From Endomychus coccineus (Eukaryota > Arthropoda > Insecta > Coleoptera > Endomychidae), in the NCBI GenBank assembly GCA_958510875.1, contig OY294068.1, forward strand, positions 78,859,978-78,923,977: a stretch of 64,000 bases of DNA, read 5' to 3'. The notes below the pieces were generated by a model. It did not search any database. It was not told the origin of the DNA and saw only the letters and a program-made list of their open reading frames with translations. The translations under genes were made by a program, and so were the position numbers. Of this stretch, positions 30,130 to 42,499 are shown in pieces. The stretch's first letter is position 1. The number at the start of each line of letters is the position of its first letter.

Positions 30130-30560
30130 CATTCATGTAAAACGATTGTCAACACTGAATCGTTTCGTAGAATTGATTGAAAATTGAAACTAAAATTATC
30201 TTTTGACGGAATACACTAATTATATATAAACGGAAATTCCTCAATACATTCAGATGAAACGATTGTCAACACTGAATCGTTTCGTAGAATTAATTGAGAA
30301 TTAAAACAAAAATTGGTTCTTTACGGAAAGTATCAATAAATTATGAATAGCCTCTCTAAATATGCAGGAAGACTTGATTGTTTTCTAGAATTATCGAAAA
30401 TAAAGTCAGGCTTTAAATAATGGCGGAAAATAATAAAGAATTTTGAACAGTACTGTCCTTCCCAATATATTCAGGTAAACAATTCTCAACACTTTATTGT
30501 TTTCTAGAATTATTGAAAAATAAATTCAGCGATTAAATCTTTACGGAAAATTACTTATTA
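30130..30560. repeat. Tandem repeat, ~110-117 bp units, four copies
   Basis: Units start near 30130, 30247, 30359 and 30468, each with CATTCA.GT.AACGATTGTCA, then TTCTAGAATT.ATTGAAAAT and TTTACGGAAA. The first two are closest. It lies within the presumed LTR. Confidence 0.8.
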
Positions 30561-30698
30561 ACAAAGTCGAGAATATACTTACTCTCCATTTATCGGACTA
30601 AATGGAAATAAAATTCCACTTTCAGTGTATCCGATTTTACTGATTCAGCTACGGCGGTCTCCTAGCAAGTGCTTTCTATATGGGAGACCGGGCTCCTT

Positions 30699-30706
30699 TT
30701 ATACTC
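30699..30706 (-). promoter_or_regulatory. TATA box of the presumed LTR
   Basis: The minus strand reads GTATAAAAGGAGCCC, ~175 bases inside the LTR start at 30880. This is the usual spacing for an LTR promoter. Confidence 0.55.
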
Positions 30707-30974
30707 TGGAGTTGACACGTCATGTCATTGAGAATGTCGTCCGAATGCGGATTCGCTTATCAGTAGCTACAATCTGCTTTCGTGTTTTTCACACGTAGTG
30801 TAACAAAGTTTGATCTATTTGTTTTGGTAGAGATGACTTCCTTGAGCAATAATATTAATAAGTAACGACGCTTCGTTACAATAGGATTCGGCGGACATGA
30901 TGAGGCGTCCAACAATGTCGTTTTCGGTTCGGTATCCAGAAGTTCCTGTATGGTCGGTAAGGTGGTGTTTCTAA

Positions 30975-31575
30975 AAAGCTAGAATACGCCATTTTATGAC
31001 ATGCCTCGTCACTTTTGCGGTAAACTACTTACTGCGGTAAACTTCATTTCCTCGGGGGCCAGATGTTTCTAAAGGTTTACTTCTCTTCGAGGACATCTGC
31101 TAGGGTCCTCACCACAACGCTTGTCACTATGCTATCTATAGACAGCCTTGTCCCTAGTGTAGCTACTGTGAAGTATAACCACCCATTGGGCAGAAGAACA
31201 TTGCCAAAGTTGTAGGTTTTAATTACAATTGATACTTGGTTAAATAAGCTAATTATAAGATGGAGCAGAAATAACTTAATAAAACGGGGAATTCCAAATA
31301 TTAAATATATAATAATAAGAAGTATGGTTTGAGAATAATTAGTGGATGCAATTGAACGGTATATCACACAAACATTCACCCAGGTGGAAATGCACAGAAG
31401 CGGTGAAAGAAAAACTGTTAACATATCTATACTTACGATAGGTTCGATGTTGATAACACACTACAATATTCGGATAATTAATTTGACTGAATTCATTCTG
31501 TCAAGTCTACTATTCACAGCCATATGCTGTCAACGGAGTTCCTGGTAATTGTATGACAGTATCAGATTTCATATC
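30975..31575 (-). repeat. Repeat A, copy 2 (partial, inverted)
   Basis: Reverse complement of 17918-18703 plus the last 70 bases of the left part. It reads straight through the pogo element 1 site with a single TA (around 31514), giving the empty-site sequence. It lacks the GTTTGAACG end. Confidence 0.9.
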
Positions 31576-33225
31576 TATTTCATATATATTGCCATTTTGG
31601 TTAATTCGAGATAAATCGAATGACGTTCACTTGAGGAGCGCATAGCTGGCTAGTTAGAAAAGTGGAAACTGGTTGTACCTAATACGGGTTTACGACGACT
31701 TTTCGCGTGCCATTTTCGCTCCATGTAGTTAGATTGGGTATCGGACCGTGCTGGACGGCCCTTCTTTTTTCGATGAATCTTCATTAAATAGGAAACTTTA
31801 ATTAAAATAGAAACAGGTACTCTCAGGTCTCAGCTACTCGCGTCTTACGTACGACGTACCAAAGGGAATCTACTAAAATATACCCGAAGCGGGTGAAAGC
31901 TAGCGGCCCACAGGCGAAATACCGGGATATCAAAAATTATCTTGGTCAAGGGTGGTTGTGGAATCTAAAACGTGTGTCTCACTTTACGTTATCAAAACTT
32001 GTGTCAAATTAATTAATTTGTAGTTTCTAAAAGAGAAATTTCGCAATTTTATACGAATGTAATAACATTCTAGCGCTTTAGACTCCGGGATTTTCACGTG
32101 GCCTATCGAAATTAGAAGGTTCGAATTGTATAAAAACATAATTGCATGAACGCCAGACGTCCTATGGAATTAGCTATGAACGTAATCATTTCGACATATG
32201 CCTCGAGGAGCTCGCTACGCGTCAGTTAGAGTTTATACTTTTTACCTTGATCTTGTTAATTCGGGGCCGTTTCGTGCCCCGTGCGGCCGGCGCCAGTTGT
32301 AATAAAGTGTTTTCGGCTATAGGCCGCTAGCTTTTAACCGCTTTTGGGTATATTTTAGTAGCTAGAAAATTCCCTTTGGTACTTCGTACGTTAGACGCGC
32401 GTAGCTGAGAGATTTATTCCTATTTAATCGACATTTTGGGGCCACAGGCTATGCTATTTAGTTGGCCCCGTTCATAAACTAACGACATGGAGCGAAAACT
32501 GCAGGCGAAAAGTCCTCGTAAAGACGTTCTATGTTCCGAAGATTTGCACCATTCTAACTCGCGAGCTACGCGCTCCTCACCTGAACGTCATTCGATTTAT
32601 CGAAGATTGACCAATTTAAAACAGTTTTCGACCCCGTTTGTGACTATTGCGACCTTGTAAAAGGTTCAAAGTTAACATTCCGTTTTACATTCCACAACCA
32701 CCCTTGACCAAGATAATTTTCAATTTGTAGTTCATTATTATTGTTCTACAACTGAAATAAATAGATATGAAATTTGTAGGTTATTGATGATGTCAGTGTG
32801 ACAGTGACATGATTATTTCAAACGTAAAGTAAGACACGTTTTAGATTCCACAACCACCCTTGACCAAGATAATTTTTGATATCCCGGTACTTTATTACAA
32901 CTGGCGCCGCCCGCATGGGGCATTAAACGGCCCCAACATAACAAGAACGATGTAAAATGTATAAACTCTAACTGATGCGTAGCGAGCTTCTCGAGGGAAA
33001 CGTCAAAATGATTACGTTCATAGCTAATTACATAGGACGTCTGGCGTTCATGCAATTGTGTTTTTATACAATCTGAACCTTCTTCTGATTTCGATAGGCC
33101 ACGTGAAAATCCCGGAGTCTAAAGCGCTATCATTTTTTGAGACTCATAATATTCTCATAAAATTGCGAAATTTCGCACTTTTAGAAACTTCAAATTAATT
33201 AATTTGATATAATTTTTGGGGATAT
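31576..33225 (+). repeat. Repeat B, partial copy, interrupted by a foldback element
   Basis: Plus-oriented repeat B (TCGAATGACGTTCAC, GCTAGCGGCCCA, then ACAACTGGCGCCG, TACATAGGACGTCTGGCG, AAATTGCGAAATTTCGCAC) at 31590-31919 and 32890-33225. A TA-flanked element (31922-32887) splits it. Confidence 0.85.
31922..32887. mobile_element. TA-flanked foldback element carrying an inverted repeat-B piece (966 bp)
   Basis: Inverted ends of ~68 bases start CCGGGATATCAAAAATTATC and match at 31922 and 32887. TA flanks both sides (31920-31921, 32888-32889), and the surrounding repeat B resumes in register. The interior (about 32010-32690) is repeat B in opposite orientation. A third internal copy of the end (CCACAACCACCCTTGACCAA) lies near 32696. 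No transposase, so it is non-autonomous, probably mobilised by a Tc1/mariner-type enzyme. Confidence 0.85.
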
Positions 33226-33806
33226 TAATACCGAAAATAGCCAATATAGGCCGGAAAAAAATGAATAAAAACTGAGTTCCATGACATGAGAGTATATGCG
33301 AATACCTACATTTTCCTGCAAAGCAGATCCAGATCGGATGTAAATGACATGAGATATCTTAATTTGTAAAATAACTGAAAAATTGATTTAAAATTGAATT
33401 TCTGGAAAACTGTTCAATATTTTCACTCGAATATGAGATGACTGTGTGGTCAAGTGGGTTGCACCCACTTTGGGAAATAAGAAATTTCAAGGGGTTGTTA
33501 TTGGTATCCTAACAAACACTTTCCACTGGGTCGCTAAGCCTCGTAAAATTTTCGCCAACCTTTCTTTTTTTCTCGCCAGATTTACTCCACTAAATATAAA
33601 TGTCAATGCCGGCACGTAGGCCAACCTTCGCCGAACTATTAGGAGAGGAACAAGGATTCAAGAGAATAGATAGAACATAAGTGAATCAGTCTAAGTACCA
33701 TGTAGTGAATAATAAACCGATACATTACATTTCGTAACCAGTATTGTGATTCCAACCATCTGTCTCTATATGTCCATCTTCCATATGATACTTCTATCAT
33801 ATAATA
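33226..33806. other. Unassigned; possible LTR at 33439-33806
   Basis: No gene. TGTGTGGTCAAGTGGG at 33439 to ...ATAATACA at 33808 could be an LTR, with an AATAAA at 33713, but no partner copy is present. The Academ-like element at 33810 is inserted at its end. Confidence 0.3.
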
Positions 33807-33809
33807 CAG

Positions 33810-36800
33810 TGGCTGAGGGTGGTTGTGTAAATATAGTTATGTATAGAGGGTTACCCTGCGGAATATTTTGATATACTATCAGGACATAAAGAAAAAATTG
33901 GGTAGACATCTGAGGTCCTGGCCGGATTTCAGAAAATGACGTCATAAGTTATGCGTATTACCGGTTTATGGATATAATAAGCTCTTCCAAAAGTTGTGCT
34001 AAACCATTGCAATATGGGTATCTAATGAAAGCTACTGATTAGGAGAACATTTTTTTAGCATCAAAAAATTAATTTCTATTTATATGACGTCATTATAGTT
34101 ATACTTCCAGTTCATTGAAATGCATAACTATTATGTTTCTTCATCATTTATGATGAACCTACAGAAATAAAACATAATTTTTAGGGATATGACGATATAT
34201 TTTCATAAATGGATATAATATAGTAACTAACAAATTCTTACAATCTTATTGAACAAAGGTACGTAATTACAGTCATTTAACTTTATAAATCAACAGGGTA
34301 ACTCACGAACTCCTTTTAGTTAGAAACAGTAGCCTCCTGAAAAATCACCTTAACTTTTTACTATCAGTCTATAGGAGTGTTTTGGCAGTCAATGTTCTCA
34401 GGTAGAACAGCTTGACATTAACAGAAACTGATACATGGAATTGCATTACGTTTGCATTCACAACTTTTTCTTGCACACTTCTTGCATTCGCAGCCTAGTA
34501 CAAGGTCGTCTGGTAGAATTTTTCTATCATTTGAAGGAAGTAGTAGTCCATCTAGAGAGTACTCATAGCCATATTGAAGGGGCTCCAGTATACTGGGTCT
34601 CTCCAAGCATGTTGTATACATATGGGTTATGTATACAACTCTTCGGATGTGACTGGTGATTTATCTACTTGTTGGAGGAAGATCTTGCAAGGAAGTAGCT
34701 TTACTGTGATGATATAGCCAATATCGTAGTTCGTCTAAAGTTTTGAACTGAGAGTCCGTCTTAAATAGTTGAACAATGTACGATTCAGCATTTGCTGAAC
34801 ATTCTTCAGCATAATTTGCATTCCTTCCAAACCTGGTAAGATACATCACGGGATTTGCTTTTAGCGCAGTAGATTTGGTACCAACTTTACTTGTGTTGTC
34901 GCAACCGCTTATTGCATGCACAGATGGCAGAATGCGGCAAATATCAGAGCCTTATTTTGCACACAAAGTGTGCACAGGAATGTGCCGAACTGAATTACCA
35001 ACACCTGCCCGAACTTCCTCCAGTCCTTGTTCATTTAAAACATTCCAGTAATAAATTAGGAGAACCAAAACGTCTGTGTCCGAAGACAGCACAACAATTC
35101 TTTTATAACCTGCTCTTGCAGCATGCATTGCATGGGGTATGATGCGTAAATCAGCTTTTTCGATATCATAACATAGCTCAGGAAGTTGTACTATGCTGTT
35201 CTGGAAACTAACTGCAGGAGTGGGAGCATCACCGCCTGTACCACTCATTACAACTGTAGCATGAGGGAACTTTGTATTTGCTTCAGAGATGATGCGTTCT
35301 TTCAAAAAAACCTGTAACTTTGTCTTGTTACTACTTGAAGGCCAGAATGTGTTTAGGTTTTTGGGCAGAGGAACATTAGCTGCTATGGAGTGGATGTCTA
35401 TCGGTGTTGTTTTTGTACGACGAAGTCTTTCAGCATCTTTCACAGATCCTGCAACATATGTATCGAAGATAAAATCCATCCTTGTAGCACTGCAAGTCCT
35501 GCTACGAATCATATTTAGGAAGCCATCACCGAATGAACCATAGTTTTCGTGTTTCTTCATTTCAATACCCTTTATATTTGCCATAACATCGACAAGACAT
35601 GCAGTTTGGAGCTGATCCCATTTATCTTGTGTAACATAATCACTGGGTTGTAGTTCTTCCAAGTTCTGTCATCAAGTTGCTTTTAATAGCTTTGGTGATA
35701 TTCCCATCATTTTCAAACAAATAGTTATTTGAAAGAACAATGTTATACGAAAAGAGAGAGAGTTTTCATGTTATAATTCCGTTCACGTGCAAGATCAAGA
35801 GTTTTTGCTCCTTCATTACCATCTTTCGTTGTCCTTTTTTTACCAATTGCTGTTGATATTCGTATGTTGCGTTGCTGGAATGTTGGAAGATTTTGTCTAT
35901 GAATGGCATCACAGATTGTACTGCTTTTATTAATGAATCTTTTATTACGGAAAGAAGCGTAAAGTTCAGCACCGATATTTTGGAATTGTAGAAGCTTTAC
36001 AGCTACTTCTGAAGGAACACTTTCCCTAGTTAATATGTTGTGCAGGGTTTTGCCACCTTCTGTGTCCTGCATCATAAATGGGTTAGCATATGACGCTAGA
36101 TACGCAACCATGGCGCGAACACTGTCTTCATTCTTTTGTGTCTCTGAATTGTTGAACTCATGGTGTAAGCTCAATTCACTATTGCTTGTGTTAATTTCAC
36201 TAATATCTCTATATACATTGCTTATTGCCAACAGCTCATGGTACAGAATATCCCACTGAGCAACAAACATTTTTTTCTTTGTATTACCAATTATTCCTGA
36301 AGAACTTTTCTTAGATCAATTAATCGTTTGCTCAAGAGCCATATCTACTCCTCCTTTCAGGAATTTTTCATATATATCGGGAGCTGTTTGCGGTAATTTA
36401 ATCATATCTTCTAAGAAAATTGAACACCACTGAGCATAATTTGAGCAGTCAAATACAAGAAATAATGGCATAACACGCTTCACAGTATGTAGAAACAAGA
36501 TCCAGTTGCCTTCTCTGTCCGATCTCAATAAAATACGTAAGCATTAGGAAAAAGTTGTCCCAGTAGATGCAAGTTTCAGAATTGTTTCGTCTTGTCTCCA
36601 TAAATTGAGATAAGTCGTTTTCAACAACTCATCATTTCGTTACAGGAAAACTCACTCGTACAGAACAATTAACTCTTGTCGTTGATACAACGTGATTAGA
36701 CGAGGGTTCCGTGGCGGGGGAAAGGCATCAAGCATTGGCGTAGTGTCCCGACTTTGGGGAATAAAGATCAATATATTATTTAAGAACCGCATCAAAATTA

Positions 36801-37058
36801 ACTTTTTGATGCTAAAAACATGTTCTCCTAATCAGTAGCTTTCATTAGATACCCATATTGCAATGGTTTAGCACAACTTTTGGAAGAGCCTATTATATCC
36901 ATGAACCGGTAATAAGCATAACTTATGACGTCATTTTCTGAAATCCGGCCAGGACCCCAGATGTCTACCCAATTTTTTTTATGTTCTGATAGTATATTAA
37001 AATATTCCGCAGGGTAACCGTCTATACATAACTATCCTTACACAACCACCCTCAGCCA
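33810..37058 (-). mobile_element. Academ-like transposon 2, deletion derivative (3249 bp)
   Basis: Inverted ends of ~265 bases (33810-34075, 36795-37058) start TGGCTGAGGGTGGTTGTGTA. The 3 bp duplication is CAG (33807-33809, 37059-37061). The interior codes, on the minus strand, for the carboxyl half of the same protein family as the element at 45711-51618, with several frameshifts. The amino-terminal ~760 residues are missing. Confidence 0.85.
34418..36528 (-). pseudogene. Academ-like protein, carboxyl half, frameshifted
   Basis: Five minus-strand pieces align in order with residues ~770-1435 of the 1494-residue protein at 46406-50890. 36316-36528 has LFLHTVKRVMPLF and FLEDMIKL. 35743-36270 has VRAMVAYLASYANPF. 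34952-35662 is a PIN-like nuclease part with VVLSSDTDVLVLL. 34661-34921 has MHAISGCDNTS. 34418-34621 is a Cys cluster, CECKKCARKSCECKRNAIPC. Shared motifs are S/E-D-x-D-x-L-V-x-L, HA-SGCD-TS and PPTS. Stops near 36300, 35700, 34930 and 34640 inactivate it. Confidence 0.8.
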
Positions 37059-37254
37059 CAGGACTAATAACGCAGCACCGAACCTGCGAACTGATGAAGA
37101 CATGGCGTTCCTTGCAAGCCAGAGAAGGAACCCTTGTCAAGATGTTATAGGGTGACACTGTCAGCCCTACCAATCAGGTATTATAGGGCGATCCATGACA
37201 GCCCTTTCATCGGATATTATATATACCTATTTAGCTCGTTTGAGTAACCAATTA
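37059..37254. other. Unassigned stretch
   Basis: No gene seen. A short motif, GACACTGTCAGCCCT and CATGACAGCCCT, repeats near 37151 and 37195. It may continue the LTR-like sequence before 33807. Confidence 0.4.
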
Positions 37255-37875
37255 CGTCAATCAAAAATGCTGAATCAGATAGGCACCCATTTTTTTTTAG
37301 GTGTATAACCAATTCGCGTTTTTTTTCATCTCCATAGAAGCTTGCACTTCCTCTCTTAACTCTTAAAATCGCATCAACATCTTGCCTTTGCTGAGCCAGC
37401 GAACTTCACAATAAAAAATTAAATCCCCATATTCGGCTTTCAAATCGTGCAGAAATTGCTGGAACTGAGGATGATTCAAACCTCTTGATTTAATATAATT
37501 CACACAGGAAGCAACTACTTCCATCACGTGCTTACATTTTATTGTTTTGGCACAAAGATCTTGGTGTATAATACAGTAAAGAGAACAGTTGATTTTCATT
37601 AATTTTTCTGCGTGACAATTTTTCTTTTTATTTCCGGAACTACTCCTACATTTTTTCCTACCATTGCCGGAGCCCCATCTTTAGTAACACCATTTAATTC
37701 CGCCCAGTCTAAATTGAAAGCATTAAATAACGTCACAATCTTCTGAAATATATATTCTCCTTTTGTGGCACCTTCCATTCCCAGAAGAGACAGCAATCCT
37801 TCAGTTATTGTGAAAGTTTCATCAATTGCCCTAATGAATATTGCTAGTTGCGCCGTATTACTAATGTCAGTACTC
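37255..37875 (-). pseudogene. hAT-type transposase fragment (DUF4371/GTF2I-repeat class)
   Basis: The minus strand reads TDESTDISNTAQLAIFIR near 37820-37880 (first catalytic Asp region), WAELNGVTKDGAPAMVGKNV (second Asp), then LYCIIHQDLCAKTIKCKHVM and CEVRWLSKGKMLMRF, the conserved hAT order. A frameshift near 37600 splits it. Both ends are missing; repeat B abuts its amino side. Confidence 0.85.
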
Positions 37876-40010
37876 TCGTCGGTGTTAGAATAAGCGGCTT
37901 ATTGGGTTGGTGGTAAAGTTACTAAAAAAGTTACTAGGAATATGCGATTTTCGACCTAATCGAAAAACATTTTTGGACCCGACAAACTAAAATATGCGAG
38001 CGAAGCGAGCCTGGAAAATTGTCGAAATGTAAACTTTGAACCTTATAAAAGGTCTTAACAGCCCCAAACCGGGTCGAAAACTGTTTTGAAATAGTAAGTT
38101 TTCGTAAATCGAATGACGTTCACGTGAGGAGCCCGTAGCTCGCTAGTTGGAGAAGTGAAAACTTTCGGTACCTAATACGGCTTTACGACGACTTTTCGAG
38201 TGCCGTTTCCGCTCCATGTCGTGAGATTATCGTCGGGGCCGTTGCTTAGGCACATTTTCTAGCTACTCAGATCGAGGTAAAACGTATAAACTCTAACTGA
38301 AGCGTAGCGATCTCCTCGAGCCATTTGTAAAAAAGTGTTCGTTCGTAGCTAATTACATAGGACGTCTGGCGTTCATGCAATTGTATTTTTATACAATTCG
38401 AACCTTCTAATTTCGATAGGCCACGTGAAAATCCCGGAGCCCGAAGCTAAAGAGTTCTGTGTGTTTCAACATTCGTATAAAATTGCGAAATTTCGCAGTT
38501 TCAGAAACTTCAAATTAATTTATTTGACCAAGATTTGGGGTTATTTTTATTCAAATCGATTTGATACCAATTTTTGTCGGCCATGTTGAAAATTATCTTT
38601 GAGGAATTTTTTAATCGAAAACTAAAGCCTGTACGTTCAATTAAAATTCACCATCGGAAAGATCGTCATCGATTCACTTCGGGTGACTTTCGCCTTGAAA
38701 TTTACGGCACCCCTAAAAACGCCTCCAAGTACCTTGAAATAAATCATAACGATTCGACGTCGTTTGAAGACAACAATGCGAAAAGCATAATAAAAGCTCT
38801 ATACGGCCTATAAGTGTCCAAAATGGTCCATGGACGAAGATATCCTTCCTAGGGGTAAAAGTACATTTCTACATCTATAGAGTATTGGGAGCCACGAAAA
38901 TCATATCCATGTACGTAAATTCCTTCTAAATAAGCTCAAGCGAACCTCTATGGTCTCACCCAACGTCATCTGAACCTATCTATCATCTGCCAGATGTATG
39001 TTATAAACATGATGTTTCTGTCTAAAAGTACTTGAATATGATATGAATCGGCGGCCCCATCTATCTAAAAACCATCTAAAGGTAAGTCTTAGCAATGTGC
39101 AACAATAGCGCTTACCATATTTCATTTCAGATGTACATAATATGAATGATATATCACAGACATATTCTTGCATAAATTAAAGTATATAGGGTTTGAAAGA
39201 AACAGAAACGATATAGAAAGGTATGTACATCAAGTACGTGAAGAGTACAATAGATTTTTAAGGAAGATAACAAGATATCTGTCATATTTTACAGTAAACG
39301 TAGCATCTCCAGAGTTACGTAGCAGTACGTACAATGGACTCACTCAGAATTGCTCCAAATTCATAGTATAAGACTTTCAAAGTACTCGAATAATGTTATT
39401 GTAGTTACAATAAAGATATCTTCATATACATGTGCATGGTGTATTGTGTTTAAGAAATATAAAATGTCATTTGACATTTTCAATGTAGGTAGCTGAAAGC
39501 ATCTCACAATAATTCGATAATAATGATGGGTGTATTGTTACACATGAAGTATGAAGAAGATGTATTATACAAGAGTATTTCACGAATCAAGACTAATTAT
39601 ATGGATGTTAATATGTATGGAAATGATTATAAAAGTGTTCAACAATGAATTTGGTACCACAAAGTATATCATTTCAAGGATGTTATATAACGTTAGCACA
39701 AAAATCGAAATGGCATTCAAAGTATAGATCGTACATTTTTAATACTAACAATTGGGCTTGCAGAATATATATAAAACAAGAATCAAGGTAGGATTAAAGT
39801 TTTATAATGAAATACTTCCATTTACTCTTTTGTTCCTTGCATTATATCTAGATAACCTACAACTGTCAAGTTGACGTTTGTCAGAGTGACAACCCAAAGG
39901 TGCTCATACGCCTCACATAAAGGTTACCACTCACTATCTACGACTAAACCCATACAAAGGCGTTGCACATAAAGAACTGCATGTTAGCAGGGCGTAGCCC
40001 GTAAAATGAA
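37876..40010 (+). repeat. Repeat B array, unit 1 (short form)
   Basis: Starts GTCGGTGTTAGAATAAGCGG and ends at ACTAGTC of the next unit. Landmarks are TCGAATGACGTTCAC, CATAGGACGTCTGGCGTTCA, ATTGCGAAATTTCGCA, GTTCAATTAAAATTCACCA, AATGGTCCATGGACGAAGA and AACCTACAACTGTCAA. A ~300 bp part near 38240-38280 is deleted relative to units 3 and 4. The TATA motif is mutated here. Confidence 0.9.
39082..39130 (+). other. 49 bp intron-like segment, unit 1
   Basis: GGTAAGTCTTAGC at the left, TTTCATTTCAG at the right. Length is exactly 49, as in four other units. Confidence 0.5.
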
Positions 40011-41176
40011 CTAGTCAACAAGCATACTGGCCTCATTGTGTTTGTACCCAAGTTCCTAGAAAAGTCACTAGAAATATGCAATTTTCGACCAAATCGACCA
40101 TCAACTTTGGACCCGACAAGCCAAAAAAGGCGAGCGGAGTGAGCCTGGAAAATTGTCGAAACGTTAACTTTGAAACTTTTACAAGGTCGTGATAGCTCCA
40201 AACCGGGTCGAAAACTGTTTTGAAATAGTTAATTCTCGATAAATCGAATGACGTTCACGTGAGGAGCGCGTAGCTGGCGAGTTAGAAAATTACAAATCTT
40301 CGGAACATTGAACGTCTCAAGGAGGACTTTTCGCGTGCCGTTTTCGCTCCATGTCGTTAGATTATGAACGGGGCCAACTAAATAGCATAGTCTCGGGCCC
40401 CAAAATATCGAATAAATAGGAAAAGTTTTATTAAAATAGTTTGAGCCATTCTCAGATCTCAGCTACGAGCGTCTGACGTGCCAAGTACCAAAGGGAATTT
40501 TCTAGCTACTAAAATATACCTGAAGCGGGTAAAAGCTAGCGGCCCATAGCAAAAGACTTTATTACGACTGGCACCGGCCGCACGGGGCACGAAACGACCC
40601 CAAATTAACAAGACCGAGGTGAAACGTATAAACTCTAACAGAAACGTAGCGATCTCCTCGAGCCATTTGTCAAAATGTGTTCGTTCCTAGCTAATTACAT
40701 AGGACGTCTGGCGTTCATGCAATTGTATTTTTATACAATTTGAACCTTCTAATGTCGATAGGCCACGTGAAAATCCCGGAGCCCGAAGTGCTAAAGACTT
40801 CTGTGTTTCAACGTTCGTATAAAATTGCGAAATTTCGCACTTTCAGAAACTTCAAATTAATTAATCTGAGAATATTTTTATTCAAATCGATTCGATACCA
40901 GTTTTTGTCGGCCATATTGCAAGAAATTTTTCAAAATCGAAAACTGAAGCCTGTACGTTCAATTAAAATTCACCATTCGATAGATCGTCATCGATTTAGT
41001 CAAAATGATTCAGTTTACGTAGTAAAGCGACGTCGTCACTCCCCAAAAAAGCCGCCAAGTACCTCAAAATAAGTCATAAAGATTTGACGTCGTTTGACGG
41101 TAACCTATGTAAGAATTACCTGATAATTCGGAGGTGTATTCATAATGAAATCAAGTAGAAGCAATGCGAAAAGCAT

Positions 41177-41183
41177 TATAAAA
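41177..41183 (+). promoter_or_regulatory. TATA-like box, unit 2
   Basis: CATTATAAAAACTATACGG. The equivalent motif is TTATAAAAGCTCTATACGG in units 3 (52517), 4 (57529) and 6 (62202), always 275-305 bases before the 49 bp intron-like segment. Confidence 0.4.
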
Positions 41184-41478
41184 ACTATACGGCCTATGAA
41201 TGTCCAGAATGGGCCATGGACGAAGATATCCTTCCTAGGGGTACAAGTACATTTCTACATCTTTCGGTGCTTTGGCGGCACGAAAAAGCATACCTGTCGA
41301 CGCAAGAAACTTTTGAATAAGTTTGGGTACAAATCTATGGTCTTAATTCACCACTTCTAACCTTATTCATAGTCTGGGAGTTATAAGTAGTAAACATCAT
41401 GTCTCTAACTAAAAGTCAACAAAACTACATAAATATAATATAAACGAGGGGCCCCATCTATTAAAAAACGTTCTAGAG

Positions 41479-41527
41479 GTATGTCTGAATAATGTGTAAC
41501 AATAAGACTTACCATATTTTATTTCAG
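41479..41527 (+). other. 49 bp intron-like segment, unit 2
   Basis: GGTATGTCTGAAT ... TTTTATTTCAG, exactly 49 bases. Confidence 0.45.
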
Positions 41528-41564
41528 AAATAGATATATTGAGAATATCAATTTTGGTGCTTAC

Positions 41565-41890
41565 AGACATATTCTTGCAATAAACTAAAGTACATAGGGA
41601 TTAAAAGTATGACAACACGATATAGAAAGGTATGTACATCATGTACGAGAAGAGTACAATAGATTTTCGAGGAAGATATCAAGATATCTGTCATATTCTT
41701 CAGTAAACGTAGCAATTTTCAAGTTACGTAGACATATTCCTGTGCAAACTTGAGTACATAGGGATTGAAAGTATGACAACACGATATAGAAAGGTATGTA
41801 CATCATGTACGACAAGAGTACAATTGATTTTCAAGGAAGATATCAAGATATCTGTCATATTCTACAGTAAACGTAGCATCTTCCAGAGTT
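41565..41890. repeat. Tandem duplication of ~160 bp in unit 2
   Basis: AGACATATTCTTGCAATAAA ... GTTACGTAG is followed by a second copy beginning AGACATATTCCTGTGCAAAC. Both contain GACAACACGATATAGAAAGG. Other units have one copy. Confidence 0.85.
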
Positions 41891-42499
41891 ATGTAGCAGC
41901 ACGAACATTGCATTCACTCAGAATTACTTCAAATTCATAGTACAAGACTTTCAAAGTACTCGAATAATGTTATTTTAGTTACAATAACGACTTTTTATAT
42001 ACATGTGTATGGTGCATTCTGTTTTAGGATCTAAATTGTCATTTCACATGATCAACGTAGAAACAAGGTTCAGCATCTTTCAGGAATCCGATGCTTATTA
42101 TGTCTAAGTGATATGAAATAAAGGAAGAAAAAGTGGTATATAAGAGTATTTCATATTCAACAATGAATTTGCTACCAGAAGGTATACTTTCGACAAAGTA
42201 TACATGACTTTATGGATGTTATACAATATTAAGAGATATGACGGAAATACATCCGAAGGATGGATTGTACAGTTTCAATACTTTAAATTGAGCTTCCTAA
42301 ATATATGTTTGAAAAAAACCCAGGTTAGAGTAAAGTTTAATGATGACATACTTGCATTCATTCAGTCATTCCTGGCATATATCAGATAGATTCGAAGCTG
42401 AAAAGAGAAAATTCTTCCTCATCAGGTAATAATTTACAGTTACATAGTACAGTTACATAGTTGCAAACAACATTGGCTGATTTCAGGGTGGGTAAAAGA

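Larger units (their letters stand above)
27949..30880 (-). mobile_element. Gypsy remnant X (5' LTR, gag, protease)
   Basis: Minus strand: putative LTR start TGTAACGAAGCGTCG at 30880, TATA box at 30706-30699, tRNA-Lys-like primer site at 29401-29384, gag (29235-28310), protease (28308-27949). Pol beyond protease is missing where remnant Y begins. The LTR start resembles that of Y (TGTAACGAAGC) but the bodies differ. Confidence 0.7.
29405..30880 (-). mobile_element. Putative 5' LTR of Gypsy remnant X (~1.48 kb)
   Basis: Bounded by TGTAACGAAGC (30880, minus strand) and the primer-site candidate at 29401. It contains a TATA box and four to five ~117 bp tandem units. No second copy exists in the window, so this is a model. 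A short plus-strand frame at 29863-30108 is not supported as a gene. Confidence 0.4.

Noticed and set aside
33439..33806. Confident LTR call
   Set aside because: Only one copy is present and no primer site or gag follows; kept as a low-confidence note only.
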